Of a DNA stretch of 64,000 nt, positions 1 through 9,383 are shown piece by piece. Numbering within the stretch: the stretch's first letter is position 1; the number at the start of each line of letters is the position of its first letter. The stretch lies in contig NZ_JBOFOR010000312.1 in assembly GCF_051659545.1 (NCBI RefSeq), positions 1 to 64,000 of the forward strand, given 5' to 3'. A program made the translations under genes and the position numbers. Below the pieces are notes generated by a model, which worked only from the letters and a program-made list of their open reading frames with translations, ran no database searches and was not told the origin of the DNA. Origin of the DNA: JBOFOR01 sp051659545 (GTDB lineage: Bacteria > Bacillota > Clostridia > Peptostreptococcales > Peptostreptococcaceae).

Positions 1-30
1 AGCCCTAGATCAAAAACTAGGGCTATTTTT
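1..30 (+). terminator. intrinsic terminator of a gene upstream of the window
   Basis: An 8-bp stem (AGCCCTAG / CTAGGGCT) with an 8-nt loop is followed by ATTTTT. It ends a plus-strand transcript that begins outside the window. Confidence 0.8.
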
Positions 31-57
31 ATATATAATAAAATATGAAAATAAATA

Positions 58-66
58 TGTTATAAT
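58..66 (+). promoter_or_regulatory. extended -10 promoter of the diguanylate cyclase gene
   Basis: TGTTATAAT matches the extended -10 consensus TGnTATAAT. No good -35 box is visible. It lies 40 nt before the TTG start codon at 106. Confidence 0.55.
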
Positions 67-105
67 TTACGTAACAAACAATTTGTCAAAGGAGATGAAT
101 AGATT

Positions 106-1215
106 TTGTTAATAGAAATAATACCTATAATAGATTTGAATATAATAGTATTAATTTTTTTAAGCGTTATACTATTATTATATAAGTCAAAATTCAATAT
201 GAAAGATAAATTAAATAAAGTATACTGTATAGTTATTATTACAACGATGATAATAATTTTTTTAGAGATATTAGATAAGATAGTATCTTTAAGCTTAAGT
301 TCTAAGATAGTACCTATAGCTAAATTAATTAACATATGTGGGTTTGCCTTATCTCCAGTTGTTCCTTGTTTTTGGTTAATTTATATATTAGAAAGTTTTG
401 ATATAAAAGCAGATGTTAAATTAATTTTTATACCTATATTGTTGAATATAATTTTATGCGCAGCATCATATAATTACGGATATATATTTTCTATAAGTAG
501 CATGAATGAATATAAAAGAGGAACGTTATTTTATATACCCTTAACTATTACATATTATTACCTTATTATAAGTGTTATCGTAGTTTATAAGAATAAAACT
601 AAAGTTGATAAGAAAGAATACATAAACCTTATTTTATTTGAACTAATAGCTTTATCAGCAGGAATAATTCAAATAGTATTTAGTCAAGTTTTAGTAATAT
701 GGAGCTCTGTAGGTGTATCAATAATAATATATTATATCTACCTTCAAGAAAAATTACTTCGACAGGATAGTTTAACAGGAATATGGAATAGGTTTACCTT
801 TGAGAGCTATGTTAATAATCTTATAAATAAAAATAAAGCATTTTCTCTTATACTTATAGATTTAGATGATTTTAAGTCTATAAATGATAGATATGGCCAT
901 GATGAAGGGGATATTGCTATCAAAAATATAGCAACATTCTTAAAAAACTATTTTAAAAAAGAAGGAATAGTAGCCCGTATGGGTGGAGATGAATTTGTTG
1001 TTATTTTAGAGGATATAGATAAATATGAATTAAAGTCTTTGATTAGCAATATAAATGATAGTTTAAATAAATACAATGAAAGCTTGAATAAAAAATATAG
1101 TCTAAAATTCAGTATCGGTTATGATGAATTTAATGATAATTACGATGACCTAGACACATTAATGAAAAGTGTTGATATATTTATGTATAGGAATAAAAAT
1201 AGTAAGAAAATATAA
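106..1215 (+). CDS. membrane-bound diguanylate cyclase (GGDEF)
   Basis: The 369-aa protein begins with about 210 residues of hydrophobic helices (six or seven predicted membrane spans, like the N-terminal 7TM regions of some sensor kinases). A GGDEF domain follows, with an intact GGDEF signature at residues 293-297, so it should make cyclic di-GMP from two GTP at the inner face of the membrane. The RxxD inhibitory site expected five residues before GGDEF is absent (KKEG occupies that place), so product inhibition through that site is not expected. The start is a TTG preceded by AAAGGAG at 87-93 with a spacing of about 12 nt. The gene is monocistronic, with a terminator at 1313. Confidence 0.88.
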   Translation: MLIEIIPIIDLNIIVLIFLSVILLLYKSKFNMKDKLNKVYCIVIITTMIIIFLEILDKIVSLSLSSKIVPIAKLINICGFALSPVVPCFWLIYILESFDIKADVKLIFIPILLNIILCAASYNYGYIFSISSMNEYKRGTLFYIPLTITYYYLIISVIVVYKNKTKVDKKEYINLILFELIALSAGIIQIVFSQVLVIWSSVGVSIIIYYIYLQEKLLRQDSLTGIWNRFTFESYVNNLINKNKAFSLILIDLDDFKSINDRYGHDEGDIAIKNIATFLKNYFKKEGIVARMGGDEFVVILEDIDKYELKSLISNINDSLNKYNESLNKKYSLKFSIGYDEFNDNYDDLDTLMKSVDIFMYRNKNSKKI

Positions 1216-1312
1216 ATAATGTAATAAAATATGTATATTAATAAATTTAATGGAGATAATTATAATGTAAAACTAAATAGAAACAAAAGAATTACTCAAT
1301 CTCCCCCATTTT

Positions 1313-1349
1313 AAAGACCTCTATCCCCCATAGAGGTCTTTAGTTTTTT
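1313..1349 (+). terminator. intrinsic terminator after the diguanylate cyclase gene
   Basis: The 11-bp stem AAAGACCTCTA / TAGAGGTCTTT with a C-rich 7-nt loop is followed by AGTTTTTTG. The rest of 1216-1449 is A+T-rich, with no other feature seen. Confidence 0.85.
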
Positions 1350-1449
1350 GAAAATATAATAATATTTAAATTAGGTTGAAATTATACTATCTTGGGTAAA
1401 ATATGTAAAATAATATAGAGTAAATTTTTAAGTACAGATACAATAGTTA

Positions 1450-1458
1450 TGATATAAT
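1450..1458 (+). promoter_or_regulatory. extended -10 promoter of uvrBA
   Basis: TGATATAAT is an extended -10 element. Transcription starting about 7 nt downstream would place the LexA box at 1472 within the first turns after the start site, suitable for repression. Confidence 0.6.
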
Positions 1459-1471
1459 TAAAAGTATTAAG

Positions 1472-1483
1472 GAACTAATGTTC
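1472..1483 (+). promoter_or_regulatory. LexA (SOS) operator of uvrBA
   Basis: GAAC-TAAT-GTTC matches the Gram-positive LexA/DinR box core (GAAC N4 GTTC) exactly. It lies between the -10 box and the ribosome binding site of uvrB, so uvrBA is expected to be derepressed after DNA damage, as in Bacillus. Confidence 0.85.
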
Positions 1484-1500
1484 GAAAAGGAGTGAGATTG

Positions 1501-3471
1501 ATGGACTTTAATTTAAAATCAGACTTTAAACCTACAGGAGACCAACCTCAAGCTATAAAATCAATAGTAAGTGCTATAAATAATGATGAAAAATGTTCTA
1601 CTTTATTAGGTGTTACAGGCTCAGGAAAAACTTTTACAATGGCAAATATTATACAAGAAGTAAAGAGGCCTACATTAATACTTGCTCATAATAAAACACT
1701 AGCAGCACAACTTTATAGTGAATTTAAAGCGTTTTTTCCAGATAATGCAGTAGAATACTTTGTAAGTTATTATGATTATTACCAACCGGAGGCATATGTT
1801 GCCCACAGTGATACATACATAGAAAAAGATTCAAGTATAAATGATGAAATAGATAAATTAAGGCACTCTGCAACAGCATCTATTTTAGAAAGAGAAGATG
1901 TTATAATAATATCTTCAGTTTCATGTATATACGGTTTAGGAGATCCAAAAGATTATAAGGAACTTATGCTATCTTTAAGACCAGGGATGGAAAGAGATAG
2001 AGATGATATTATTAAACGTTTAATTGAGATACAGTATGAAAGAAATGATATCAACTTTACAAGAGGAACTTTTAGAGTTAGAGGAGATATATTAGAAATA
2101 TTTCCAGCAAACAATGATGAAAAAGCAATACGAATAGAGTTTTTTGGAGATGAAATAGATCGAATAACTGAAATAGATTATGTAACAGGAAAAATAGCTG
2201 GAGTAAGAAATCATATAGTTATCTTCCCTGCATCTCACTATGCAACTACTCCTGAAAGAATAGAAAAAGCTATTGTAGAAATAGAAAAAGAGATTAAAGA
2301 TAGAGTAGACTATTTCAAAGAAAATGATAAGCTATTAGAAGCACAAAGAATAGATCAAAGAACGAGATACGATATAGAAATGTTAAAGGAGATAGGTTTC
2401 TGTCAAGGAATAGAGAATTACTCAAGACATATAACAGGCAGAGAACCAGGAGAAAAACCATATACATTAATGGACTTCTTTCCTAAAGATTATTTAATAA
2501 TAGTAGACGAATCTCATGTTACGATACCTCAAGTTAGAGGAATGTATGGTGGAGATAGATCGAGAAAAACATCTCTTATAGAAAATGGTTTTAGATTACC
2601 TTCTGCATATGACAATAGACCTTTAAACTTCCAAGAGTTTGAAGAAAATATAAACCAAATATTATTTGTAACAGCTACACCAGGTCCGTATGAAATAGAG
2701 CACTCTACAACAATAGCAGAGCAAATAATAAGACCTACAGGATTACTAGATCCAGTGGTGGAAGTTAGACCTATAAATAATCAAATAGATAATTTAGTAG
2801 GAGAAATAAATAAAGTTATAGAAAAAGGGGAAAGAGTATTAATAACGACTCTTACTAAAAAGATGAGTGAGGATTTAACTAATTACTTAAAAGAAATAGA
2901 TATTAAAGTAAAATATCTGCACTCAGATATAGATACTCTAGAAAGAGTAGAAATAATAAGAGATTTACGATTAGGTAAAGTTGATGTATTAGTAGGTATA
3001 AACTTACTTAGAGAAGGATTAGATATACCTGAAGTTTCATTAGTGGCAATTTTAGATGCTGATAAGGAAGGTTTCCTACGTTCTGAAACAGCGTTAATAC
3101 AGACTACAGGACGTGCAGCTAGAAACTCAGAAGGTAAGGTAATAATGTATGCTGATAAAATAACTAAATCTATGGAAAAAGCGATAGAAGAAACAAAAAG
3201 AAGAAGAGAAATACAAGATTTATATAATAAGGAAAATAATATAACTCCAACAACTATAAAGAAAAGTATTAGAGATGGTATAGAAGCTACTAAGGTAGCA
3301 GACGAAGAAGCTATTTATGGGATAAAAGATACCGATAATATAGAAGAAATAAAATCTAATATAGTAAGTTTACAATCAGAAATGATGGAAGCAGCACAAA
3401 ACTTACAATTTGAAAGAGCTGCAGAACTTAGAGATAAGATAAAACAATTAGAAGAAAGGATAAATAATTAG
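1501..3471 (+). CDS. uvrB: excinuclease ABC subunit B
   Basis: UvrB is the damage-verifying helicase-like subunit of nucleotide excision repair, loaded by UvrA and cut-guided by UvrC. The 656-aa product has Walker A (GVTGSGKT, about residue 40), the damage-clamping beta-hairpin region (YYDYYQPEAY), the DESH Walker B motif, helicase motifs V-VI and a C-terminal UVR domain that contacts UvrC. The ATG at 1501 is preferred over an in-frame GTG at 1492 because AAGGAG (1487-1492) is 8 nt upstream of the ATG and overlaps the GTG. It is cotranscribed with uvrA, whose start codon abuts the uvrB stop. Confidence 0.97.
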   Translation: MDFNLKSDFKPTGDQPQAIKSIVSAINNDEKCSTLLGVTGSGKTFTMANIIQEVKRPTLILAHNKTLAAQLYSEFKAFFPDNAVEYFVSYYDYYQPEAYVAHSDTYIEKDSSINDEIDKLRHSATASILEREDVIIISSVSCIYGLGDPKDYKELMLSLRPGMERDRDDIIKRLIEIQYERNDINFTRGTFRVRGDILEIFPANNDEKAIRIEFFGDEIDRITEIDYVTGKIAGVRNHIVIFPASHYATTPERIEKAIVEIEKEIKDRVDYFKENDKLLEAQRIDQRTRYDIEMLKEIGFCQGIENYSRHITGREPGEKPYTLMDFFPKDYLIIVDESHVTIPQVRGMYGGDRSRKTSLIENGFRLPSAYDNRPLNFQEFEENINQILFVTATPGPYEIEHSTTIAEQIIRPTGLLDPVVEVRPINNQIDNLVGEINKVIEKGERVLITTLTKKMSEDLTNYLKEIDIKVKYLHSDIDTLERVEIIRDLRLGKVDVLVGINLLREGLDIPEVSLVAILDADKEGFLRSETALIQTTGRAARNSEGKVIMYADKITKSMEKAIEETKRRREIQDLYNKENNITPTTIKKSIRDGIEATKVADEEAIYGIKDTDNIEEIKSNIVSLQSEMMEAAQNLQFERAAELRDKIKQLEERINN

Positions 3472-6297
3472 ATGGAAGATAAAATCATAATAAAAGGCGC
3501 CAAAGAACATAATTTGAAAAATATAGATATAGAACTTCCTAGAAATAAATTTATAGTATTTACAGGATTATCAGGTTCAGGAAAATCTTCTTTAGCTTTT
3601 GATACTATTTATGCAGAAGGACAAAGACGATACGTAGAAAGTCTATCGGCCTATGCGAGACAATTTTTAGGTCAAATGGAAAAACCAAACGTTGAGTATA
3701 TCGAAGGATTATCTCCAGCAATATCTATAGATCAAAAAACAACTTCAAAAAATCCTCGTTCTACAGTGGGAACTGTAACAGAAATATATGATTATTTAAG
3801 ATTATTATTTGCAAGAGCAGGAGAGGTATATTGCCCAACTTGCGGTAAAAAGATAAGTCAAATGACTATTCAAGAAATAGTAGATAAAATGATGGACTTT
3901 GAAGAACGTACAAAATTACAAATACTTTCACCTGTAGTTAGAGGTCAAAAAGGAACTCATAAAAAATTATTAGATAACATAAAAAAAGAAGGTTTTGTAA
4001 GAATTAGAGTAGATGGAGAAAATTATGAAGTTACTGATGATATAGATCTAAACAAAAATCAAAAACACAATATAGAAGTGGTAGTAGATAGAATTGTAAT
4101 TAAAGATGGAATAGAAGGAAGACTAGCAGACTCTATAGAGACCGCAGTTAAACTATCGGATGGATTAGTTATAGCTCAAATAATTGATGCAGAAGAAATA
4201 CTTTATTCTACTAAATTTGCTTGTCCAGAACATGGTATAGGTATAGAAGAGTTGTCTCCTAGAATGTTCTCTTTTAATGCTCCATTTGGAGCTTGTAATG
4301 TATGTAATGGATTAGGGGAAAGCAAAGAAGTAGATCCGGATTTAATTATACCTAATCCCGAACTATCTATAAAACAAGGTGCAATAGCTGCTTGGGGTTC
4401 TTCTAGTGGAAATGATGATACATATTATAGTAAAATGATACAAAGTTTAGCAAATTATTTTAAAGTATCTTTAGATACACCATTCAAAGATTTACCAGAA
4501 GACTTTGTTCAAGAGTTACTTTATGGTGAAAATAATGTAATGGTTCAATTTGTGTACGAATCTAAATTTGGAGGAAAAAGAGAATACAAAGCTCCTTTCG
4601 AAGGTGTAATAATAAATTTAGAGAGAAGATATAGAGAAACAAATTCAGATTATTCCAGAGATAAAATAGAAGAATACATGGCAGAAAGACCATGTCCTAA
4701 ATGTAAGGGAGCAAGACTTAAGAAAGAAGTTTTATCAGTATTAGTAGATGGAAGAAACATAATGGATGTAACTGATTTTTCAGTTATTGAATTAATAGAC
4801 TTTATTGAAAATATAAATTTAACACAAAAGCAAAAATTTATAGCTCATGAAATATTAAAAGAAATAAAAGGTAGAGCAACTTTCTTGAAGGACGTTGGGT
4901 TAGATTATTTAAATCTATCAAGAAAAGCAGGAACTTTATCAGGGGGAGAAGCACAACGTATAAGGCTTGCTACTCAAATAGGCTCAGCTCTTGTAGGAGT
5001 ATTATATGTACTAGATGAGCCAAGTATTGGATTACATCAAAGAGATAATGACAGGCTTATAGCAACATTAAGACACTTAACTGATATAGGTAATACTCTT
5101 ATAGTAGTAGAACATGATGAGGACACTATGAGAGAGGCAGACTACGTAGTTGACATAGGTCCAGGTGCAGGAATTCACGGAGGAGAAATAGTAGGTAAGG
5201 GAACTTTAGATGAAATACTAGCAAATCCAGATTCAATTACAGGACTATATTTAAGTGGCAAAAAACAAATACCTATTCCTCATGCTTCTAGAGAAGGAAA
5301 TGGAGATTTTATAGAAATAGTTAAAGCAACTGAAAATAACTTAAAAAATATAAGTGTGAAATTGCCATTAGGTAAATTTACTTGTATAACAGGAGTTTCA
5401 GGTTCAGGAAAGAGTACTTTAATAAATGATATTTTATATAAAGGAATAGCTAGCAAAATTAATAGATCAAGAGTAAGGGCTGGAAAACATAAAGAAATCA
5501 AAGGTATCGAAAATATAGATAAGATAATTAATATAGACCAAAGTCCAATAGGTAGAACTCCTCGTTCAAATCCTGCCACGTATACAGGCATGTTTGATAT
5601 GATAAGAGATTTATTTGCAGCTACAAATGAAGCCAAAGCTAGAGGCTATAAAAAGGGTAGATTTAGTTTCAATGTAAAAGGTGGAAGATGTGAAGCTTGT
5701 AAGGGTGATGGTATAATAAAAATAGAAATGCACTTCTTACCAGATGTTTATGTACCATGTGAAATCTGTAAAGGAGAAAGATACAATAGAGAAACTTTAC
5801 AGGTTAAGTACAAAGATAAGAGTATATCTGATATTCTTGATATGAATGTAGAAGAAGCTTCTAAATTCTTTGAAAATATACCGAATATAAGCAAAAAGCT
5901 AGAAACTTTAATAGATGTTGGTCTTGGATATATTAAACTAGGACAACCATCAACTCAATTATCAGGTGGAGAAGCTCAAAGAATAAAGCTTGCTACAGAA
6001 CTTAGCAAGAGAGCAACAGGAAAGACATTGTATATACTAGATGAACCTACAACAGGCCTTCATATGGCCGACGTAGACAAGCTAATACATGTACTTCAAA
6101 GATTAGCTGATACAGGGAATAGTGTAGTAGTAATAGAGCATAACCTAGATGTTATAAAAACATGTGATTATATAATAGATTTAGGACCAGAAGGTGGAGA
6201 CAAAGGTGGAGAAATAGTAGCTACAGGAACTCCTAGAGAAGTATCTCAAGTAGAAGGTTCTTATACAGGTATGTTTTTAAATAAATATTTTAAATAA
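3472..6297 (+). CDS. uvrA: excinuclease ABC subunit A
   Basis: UvrA is the dimeric ABC-type ATPase that finds DNA damage and hands it to UvrB. The 941-aa length is normal. Two ABC modules are visible, with Walker A motifs GLSGSGKSS and GVSGSGKST and two LSGGEAQRI signatures. Cysteine pairs of the zinc modules are present (CPTC near residue 120, CEAC/CEIC in the second half). The start codon follows the uvrB TAG directly, so the two are translationally coupled. Control is through the LexA box before uvrB. Confidence 0.97.
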   Translation: MEDKIIIKGAKEHNLKNIDIELPRNKFIVFTGLSGSGKSSLAFDTIYAEGQRRYVESLSAYARQFLGQMEKPNVEYIEGLSPAISIDQKTTSKNPRSTVGTVTEIYDYLRLLFARAGEVYCPTCGKKISQMTIQEIVDKMMDFEERTKLQILSPVVRGQKGTHKKLLDNIKKEGFVRIRVDGENYEVTDDIDLNKNQKHNIEVVVDRIVIKDGIEGRLADSIETAVKLSDGLVIAQIIDAEEILYSTKFACPEHGIGIEELSPRMFSFNAPFGACNVCNGLGESKEVDPDLIIPNPELSIKQGAIAAWGSSSGNDDTYYSKMIQSLANYFKVSLDTPFKDLPEDFVQELLYGENNVMVQFVYESKFGGKREYKAPFEGVIINLERRYRETNSDYSRDKIEEYMAERPCPKCKGARLKKEVLSVLVDGRNIMDVTDFSVIELIDFIENINLTQKQKFIAHEILKEIKGRATFLKDVGLDYLNLSRKAGTLSGGEAQRIRLATQIGSALVGVLYVLDEPSIGLHQRDNDRLIATLRHLTDIGNTLIVVEHDEDTMREADYVVDIGPGAGIHGGEIVGKGTLDEILANPDSITGLYLSGKKQIPIPHASREGNGDFIEIVKATENNLKNISVKLPLGKFTCITGVSGSGKSTLINDILYKGIASKINRSRVRAGKHKEIKGIENIDKIINIDQSPIGRTPRSNPATYTGMFDMIRDLFAATNEAKARGYKKGRFSFNVKGGRCEACKGDGIIKIEMHFLPDVYVPCEICKGERYNRETLQVKYKDKSISDILDMNVEEASKFFENIPNISKKLETLIDVGLGYIKLGQPSTQLSGGEAQRIKLATELSKRATGKTLYILDEPTTGLHMADVDKLIHVLQRLADTGNSVVVIEHNLDVIKTCDYIIDLGPEGGDKGGEIVATGTPREVSQVEGSYTGMFLNKYFK

Positions 6298-6310
6298 GAT
6301 AAAAATATTA

Positions 6311-6347
6311 GCCAATACTGTAATTTTAATTACAGTATTGGCATTTT
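6311..6347. terminator. bidirectional terminator between uvrA and oppF
   Basis: A 13-bp perfect stem (GCCAATACTGTAA / TTACAGTATTGGC) lies between convergent genes. It is flanked by ATTTTAAT on one side and by an A-rich stretch that reads as T-rich on the other strand. Confidence 0.8.
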
Positions 6348-6356
6348 AATGTACTA

Positions 6357-7310
6357 TTATATAGTAATTTCTTTAGTTGTTAATTCAATTTCATATTGAT
6401 CTAACTCAGATTTAGAACCGTATATAAAATGACCTGGTCTGATTTCAACCCACTGTGGAGTTTCCCTAGAGTAATCATGCATTTTTGAATCATATTTAAT
6501 ACGTGTTCTTCCTTTTTCATAATCAGGGTCTGGAAGAGGTATAGCTGATAATAATGATTTTGTATAAGGATGAAGAGGATTTTCATATAGTTCATCAGCA
6601 GTAGCTAACTCTACTAATTTACCCTTATTCATAACACCTATTCTATCACTTATATACTTAACCATTGAAAGATCATGAGCTATAAATAAATAAGTAAGAC
6701 CATTTTCAGTTTGCAGCTTTCTAAGAAGATTAACAACTTGTGCCTGTATAGAAACATCTAGAGCAGATATAGGTTCATCAGCAATTATAAACTTTGGCTC
6801 TATAGCTAAAGCACGTGCTATACCTATACGTTGTCTTTGTCCACCAGAGAATTCATGAGGATATCTACTTGCATGTTGTTCATTAAGCCCGACAGTTCTT
6901 AAAAGCTCATAAACTCTTTGAGTTCTATCTTCTTTAGTTTTGCAAAGACCATGTATATCTAATCCTTCAGCTATTATATCACTAACAGTCATACGAGGAT
7001 TTAGACAAGCCATAGGGTCTTGGAATATCATTTGCATATTTTTGTTAACATAAGCTCTGTCTTCTTTGGTAAGTTTTTTAGCTGAAATATTCTTTCCATC
7101 AAAGGTAACTTCTCCATCAGTAGGGTCATAAAGACGGATGATAGTTCTACCAGTAGTAGACTTACCTGAACCAGATTCACCAACTAATCCGAAAGTTTCT
7201 CCTTCATAGATTTCAAAAGATATATCATCAACAGCCTTAACAATAGTTTTTCTATCTATTCTAAAATGTTGTTTAACATTTTTTACTTCTAGTAATACTT
7301 TTTTACTCAT
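6357..7310 (-). CDS. oppF: oligopeptide ABC transporter ATP-binding protein OppF
   Basis: This 317-aa ATPase is one of two different nucleotide-binding subunits that power peptide uptake through OppBC. It has Walker A (GESGSGKST), the signature FSGGQRQR, Walker B (FIIADEPISALD) and the C-terminal extension typical of Opp/Dpp ATPases (LHPYTKSLLSAIPLPDP). Its start overlaps the end of oppD by 8 nt. It is the last gene of the minus-strand oppBCDF operon. Confidence 0.93.
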   Translation of the reverse strand: MSKKVLLEVKNVKQHFRIDRKTIVKAVDDISFEIYEGETFGLVGESGSGKSTTGRTIIRLYDPTDGEVTFDGKNISAKKLTKEDRAYVNKNMQMIFQDPMACLNPRMTVSDIIAEGLDIHGLCKTKEDRTQRVYELLRTVGLNEQHASRYPHEFSGGQRQRIGIARALAIEPKFIIADEPISALDVSIQAQVVNLLRKLQTENGLTYLFIAHDLSMVKYISDRIGVMNKGKLVELATADELYENPLHPYTKSLLSAIPLPDPDYEKGRTRIKYDSKMHDYSRETPQWVEIRPGHFIYGSKSELDQYEIELTTKEITI

Positions 7311-8328
7311 CTATAGCCACCGTCCTTCTCTCAACCTTGACAGGTCTTTCTACTTTTTTAGCAAGTGGATGTAGAAGCCAAGTAGCAGCATAATGGGTAT
7401 CACTAACTTTAAACATAGGTGGATCAACTAAGTGGTCTATTTTTAATGCAAAATCACTACGAAGAGCAAATGCGTCTCCTTTAGGTGGATGCATTAAATC
7501 TGGAGGTGTTCCAGGTATATTATACAAATCATTATCTCCTATATCTAGGGTAGGCATAGAGCCTAATAGTCCCCAAGTATAAGGGTGTTGAGGGTCATAG
7601 AATATATCAGATGAAGTGCCGTATTCTATGATTTTACCAGCATACATAACAGCAACTCTATCAGCCATATTTGCCACAACTCCAAGGTCATGAGTTATAA
7701 ATATAACAGCAACACCAGTTTTCTTTTGTAAATCTTTTATTAATTCTAATATTTGAGCTTGTATAGTAACATCAAGAGCTGTAGTTGGTTCATCTGCAAT
7801 AAGCACCTTAGGATTACACGCTAAAGATATAGCAACAACTATACGCTGTCTCATACCACCTGAGAATTGATGAGGATATTGCTTAAATCTTTTCTCAGGC
7901 TCAGATATACCAACTAAATCTATAAGTTCTATGGCTTTTTTATTTGCTTCATCTTTACTAAGACCTTGATGTTTTACAATTCCTTCCATTATTTGTGTTC
8001 CCACAGTCATAGTAGGGTTAAGAGAGGTCATAGGATCTTGGAATATCATTGCAATATCCTTACCTCTTAGTTTTTCCATTTCTCTTTCTTCAAGCTTAGT
8101 CAAATCTTTACCTTCAAATAATATTTCTCCGCCTTTTATAATAGCATTTGAAGCTAATATTCTCATTATAGTCTTACAAGCAACTGATTTACCAGAACCT
8201 GACTCTCCAACTATAGCTAATGTTTCACCTTTATGTAAATCAAATGTAACTCCTCTAACGGCTTGTACTTGCCCCCCGAAAGTTCCGAAGTTAACACATA
8301 AATCTTTTACTTCAAGTAACTTTTCCAA
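7303..8328 (-). CDS. oppD: oligopeptide ABC transporter ATP-binding protein OppD
   Basis: This is the second ATPase of the peptide importer, 341 aa. It has Walker A (GESGSGKSVACK), signature FSGGMRQRI and Walker B (VLIADEPTTALD). The C-terminal PHPYTWGLLGSMP region is the oligopeptide-transporter extension. It lies 22 nt after oppC and overlaps oppF. Confidence 0.93.
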   Translation of the reverse strand: MEKLLEVKDLCVNFGTFGGQVQAVRGVTFDLHKGETLAIVGESGSGKSVACKTIMRILASNAIIKGGEILFEGKDLTKLEEREMEKLRGKDIAMIFQDPMTSLNPTMTVGTQIMEGIVKHQGLSKDEANKKAIELIDLVGISEPEKRFKQYPHQFSGGMRQRIVVAISLACNPKVLIADEPTTALDVTIQAQILELIKDLQKKTGVAVIFITHDLGVVANMADRVAVMYAGKIIEYGTSSDIFYDPQHPYTWGLLGSMPTLDIGDNDLYNIPGTPPDLMHPPKGDAFALRSDFALKIDHLVDPPMFKVSDTHYAATWLLHPLAKKVERPVKVERRTVAIDE

Positions 8329-8350
8329 TTTATCTCATCTCCCTTACTAA

Positions 8351-9382
8351 TTATTGATTACGCATTTTAGGGTCAACAGCATCTCTTAAACCATCTGCTA
8401 ATAAGTTAAGGCTAAGTATTAAAATACAAAGAATTGTAGCAGGTATAAACATCATATAAGGATAGTTTTGTAATGCTTGGAACCCTTCATTTATTAACAC
8501 TCCCAGTGATGCCATTGGTGGTTGTAAACCTAATCCAATGAAACTTAAAAATGCTTCATAGAATATTGCACTTGGTAAAGAGAACATTATCATTACTACT
8601 ATTGGTCCTATTATGTTAGGGAATAGATGTTTAACGATAAGTCTTATATCTGAGGCACCTAAAGTTCTAGATGCTAATACGAATTCTTGATCTTTAAGTC
8701 TTAGTACATGAGAACGTACAACCCTTGCCATGCCAGTCCATCCAGATACAGCCATAGCCATAGATATAGACATTATACCTGGTTTAAAGACCAGCATGAA
8801 TAAAGTAACTACAACTATAGAAGGTATACCTGTAATAACTTCAATAATACGCTGCATAACTAAGTCAACTTTGCCACCATAGTAAGCTGAAACACCACCG
8901 TAAGTAACACCTATAACTAAGTCAAAGAATGCTGCTAGTAATGCTATAAATAAAGATACTCTAGCTCCTACCCAAATACGTGTCCATATATCACGTCCTA
9001 ATGAGTCAGTACCAAACCAATAATCTTCATCTATGTCTTTTTCAGTATAAATATCAACTCCGCTAGAATCTTTGCCATCCATAATTCCTAATGTAGAAAC
9101 AATAGGCATTTTGGGTGGAACTTTAGAATGTCTAATACTTTGTTGTTTATAAGTATAATTAGAAAGCATTGGAGCAAAGATTGCCATTAATACAATAACA
9201 AATAATATACATAAACCAGTTACAGCCGCAGGATTTTTAAATAATCTTTTTCTAGCATCTTGCCAGAATGTTAAACTTGGTCTGCTAATAGCTTCTTTAT
9301 CATCAGCTTCAGCAGGCATAGGCTTAAATAAATCTGCTGTTAATTCTACTTCTTGACCATCAATCATTATTTTATCAACCAT
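8351..9382 (-). CDS. oppC: oligopeptide ABC transporter permease OppC
   Basis: This inner-membrane permease of 343 aa carries an N-terminal OppC_N-type segment, six predicted membrane helices and the EAA-loop motif RTLGASDIRLIVKHLFPN, which docks on the ATPases. A periplasmic-side insertion between the first two helices (around the YWFGTDSLGRD motif) is typical of OppC/DppC. The start lies one base after the oppB stop, implying coupled translation. Confidence 0.92.
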   Translation of the reverse strand: MVDKIMIDGQEVELTADLFKPMPAEADDKEAISRPSLTFWQDARKRLFKNPAAVTGLCILFVIVLMAIFAPMLSNYTYKQQSIRHSKVPPKMPIVSTLGIMDGKDSSGVDIYTEKDIDEDYWFGTDSLGRDIWTRIWVGARVSLFIALLAAFFDLVIGVTYGGVSAYYGGKVDLVMQRIIEVITGIPSIVVVTLFMLVFKPGIMSISMAMAVSGWTGMARVVRSHVLRLKDQEFVLASRTLGASDIRLIVKHLFPNIIGPIVVMIMFSLPSAIFYEAFLSFIGLGLQPPMASLGVLINEGFQALQNYPYMMFIPATILCILILSLNLLADGLRDAVDPKMRNQ

Positions 9383-9383
9383 T

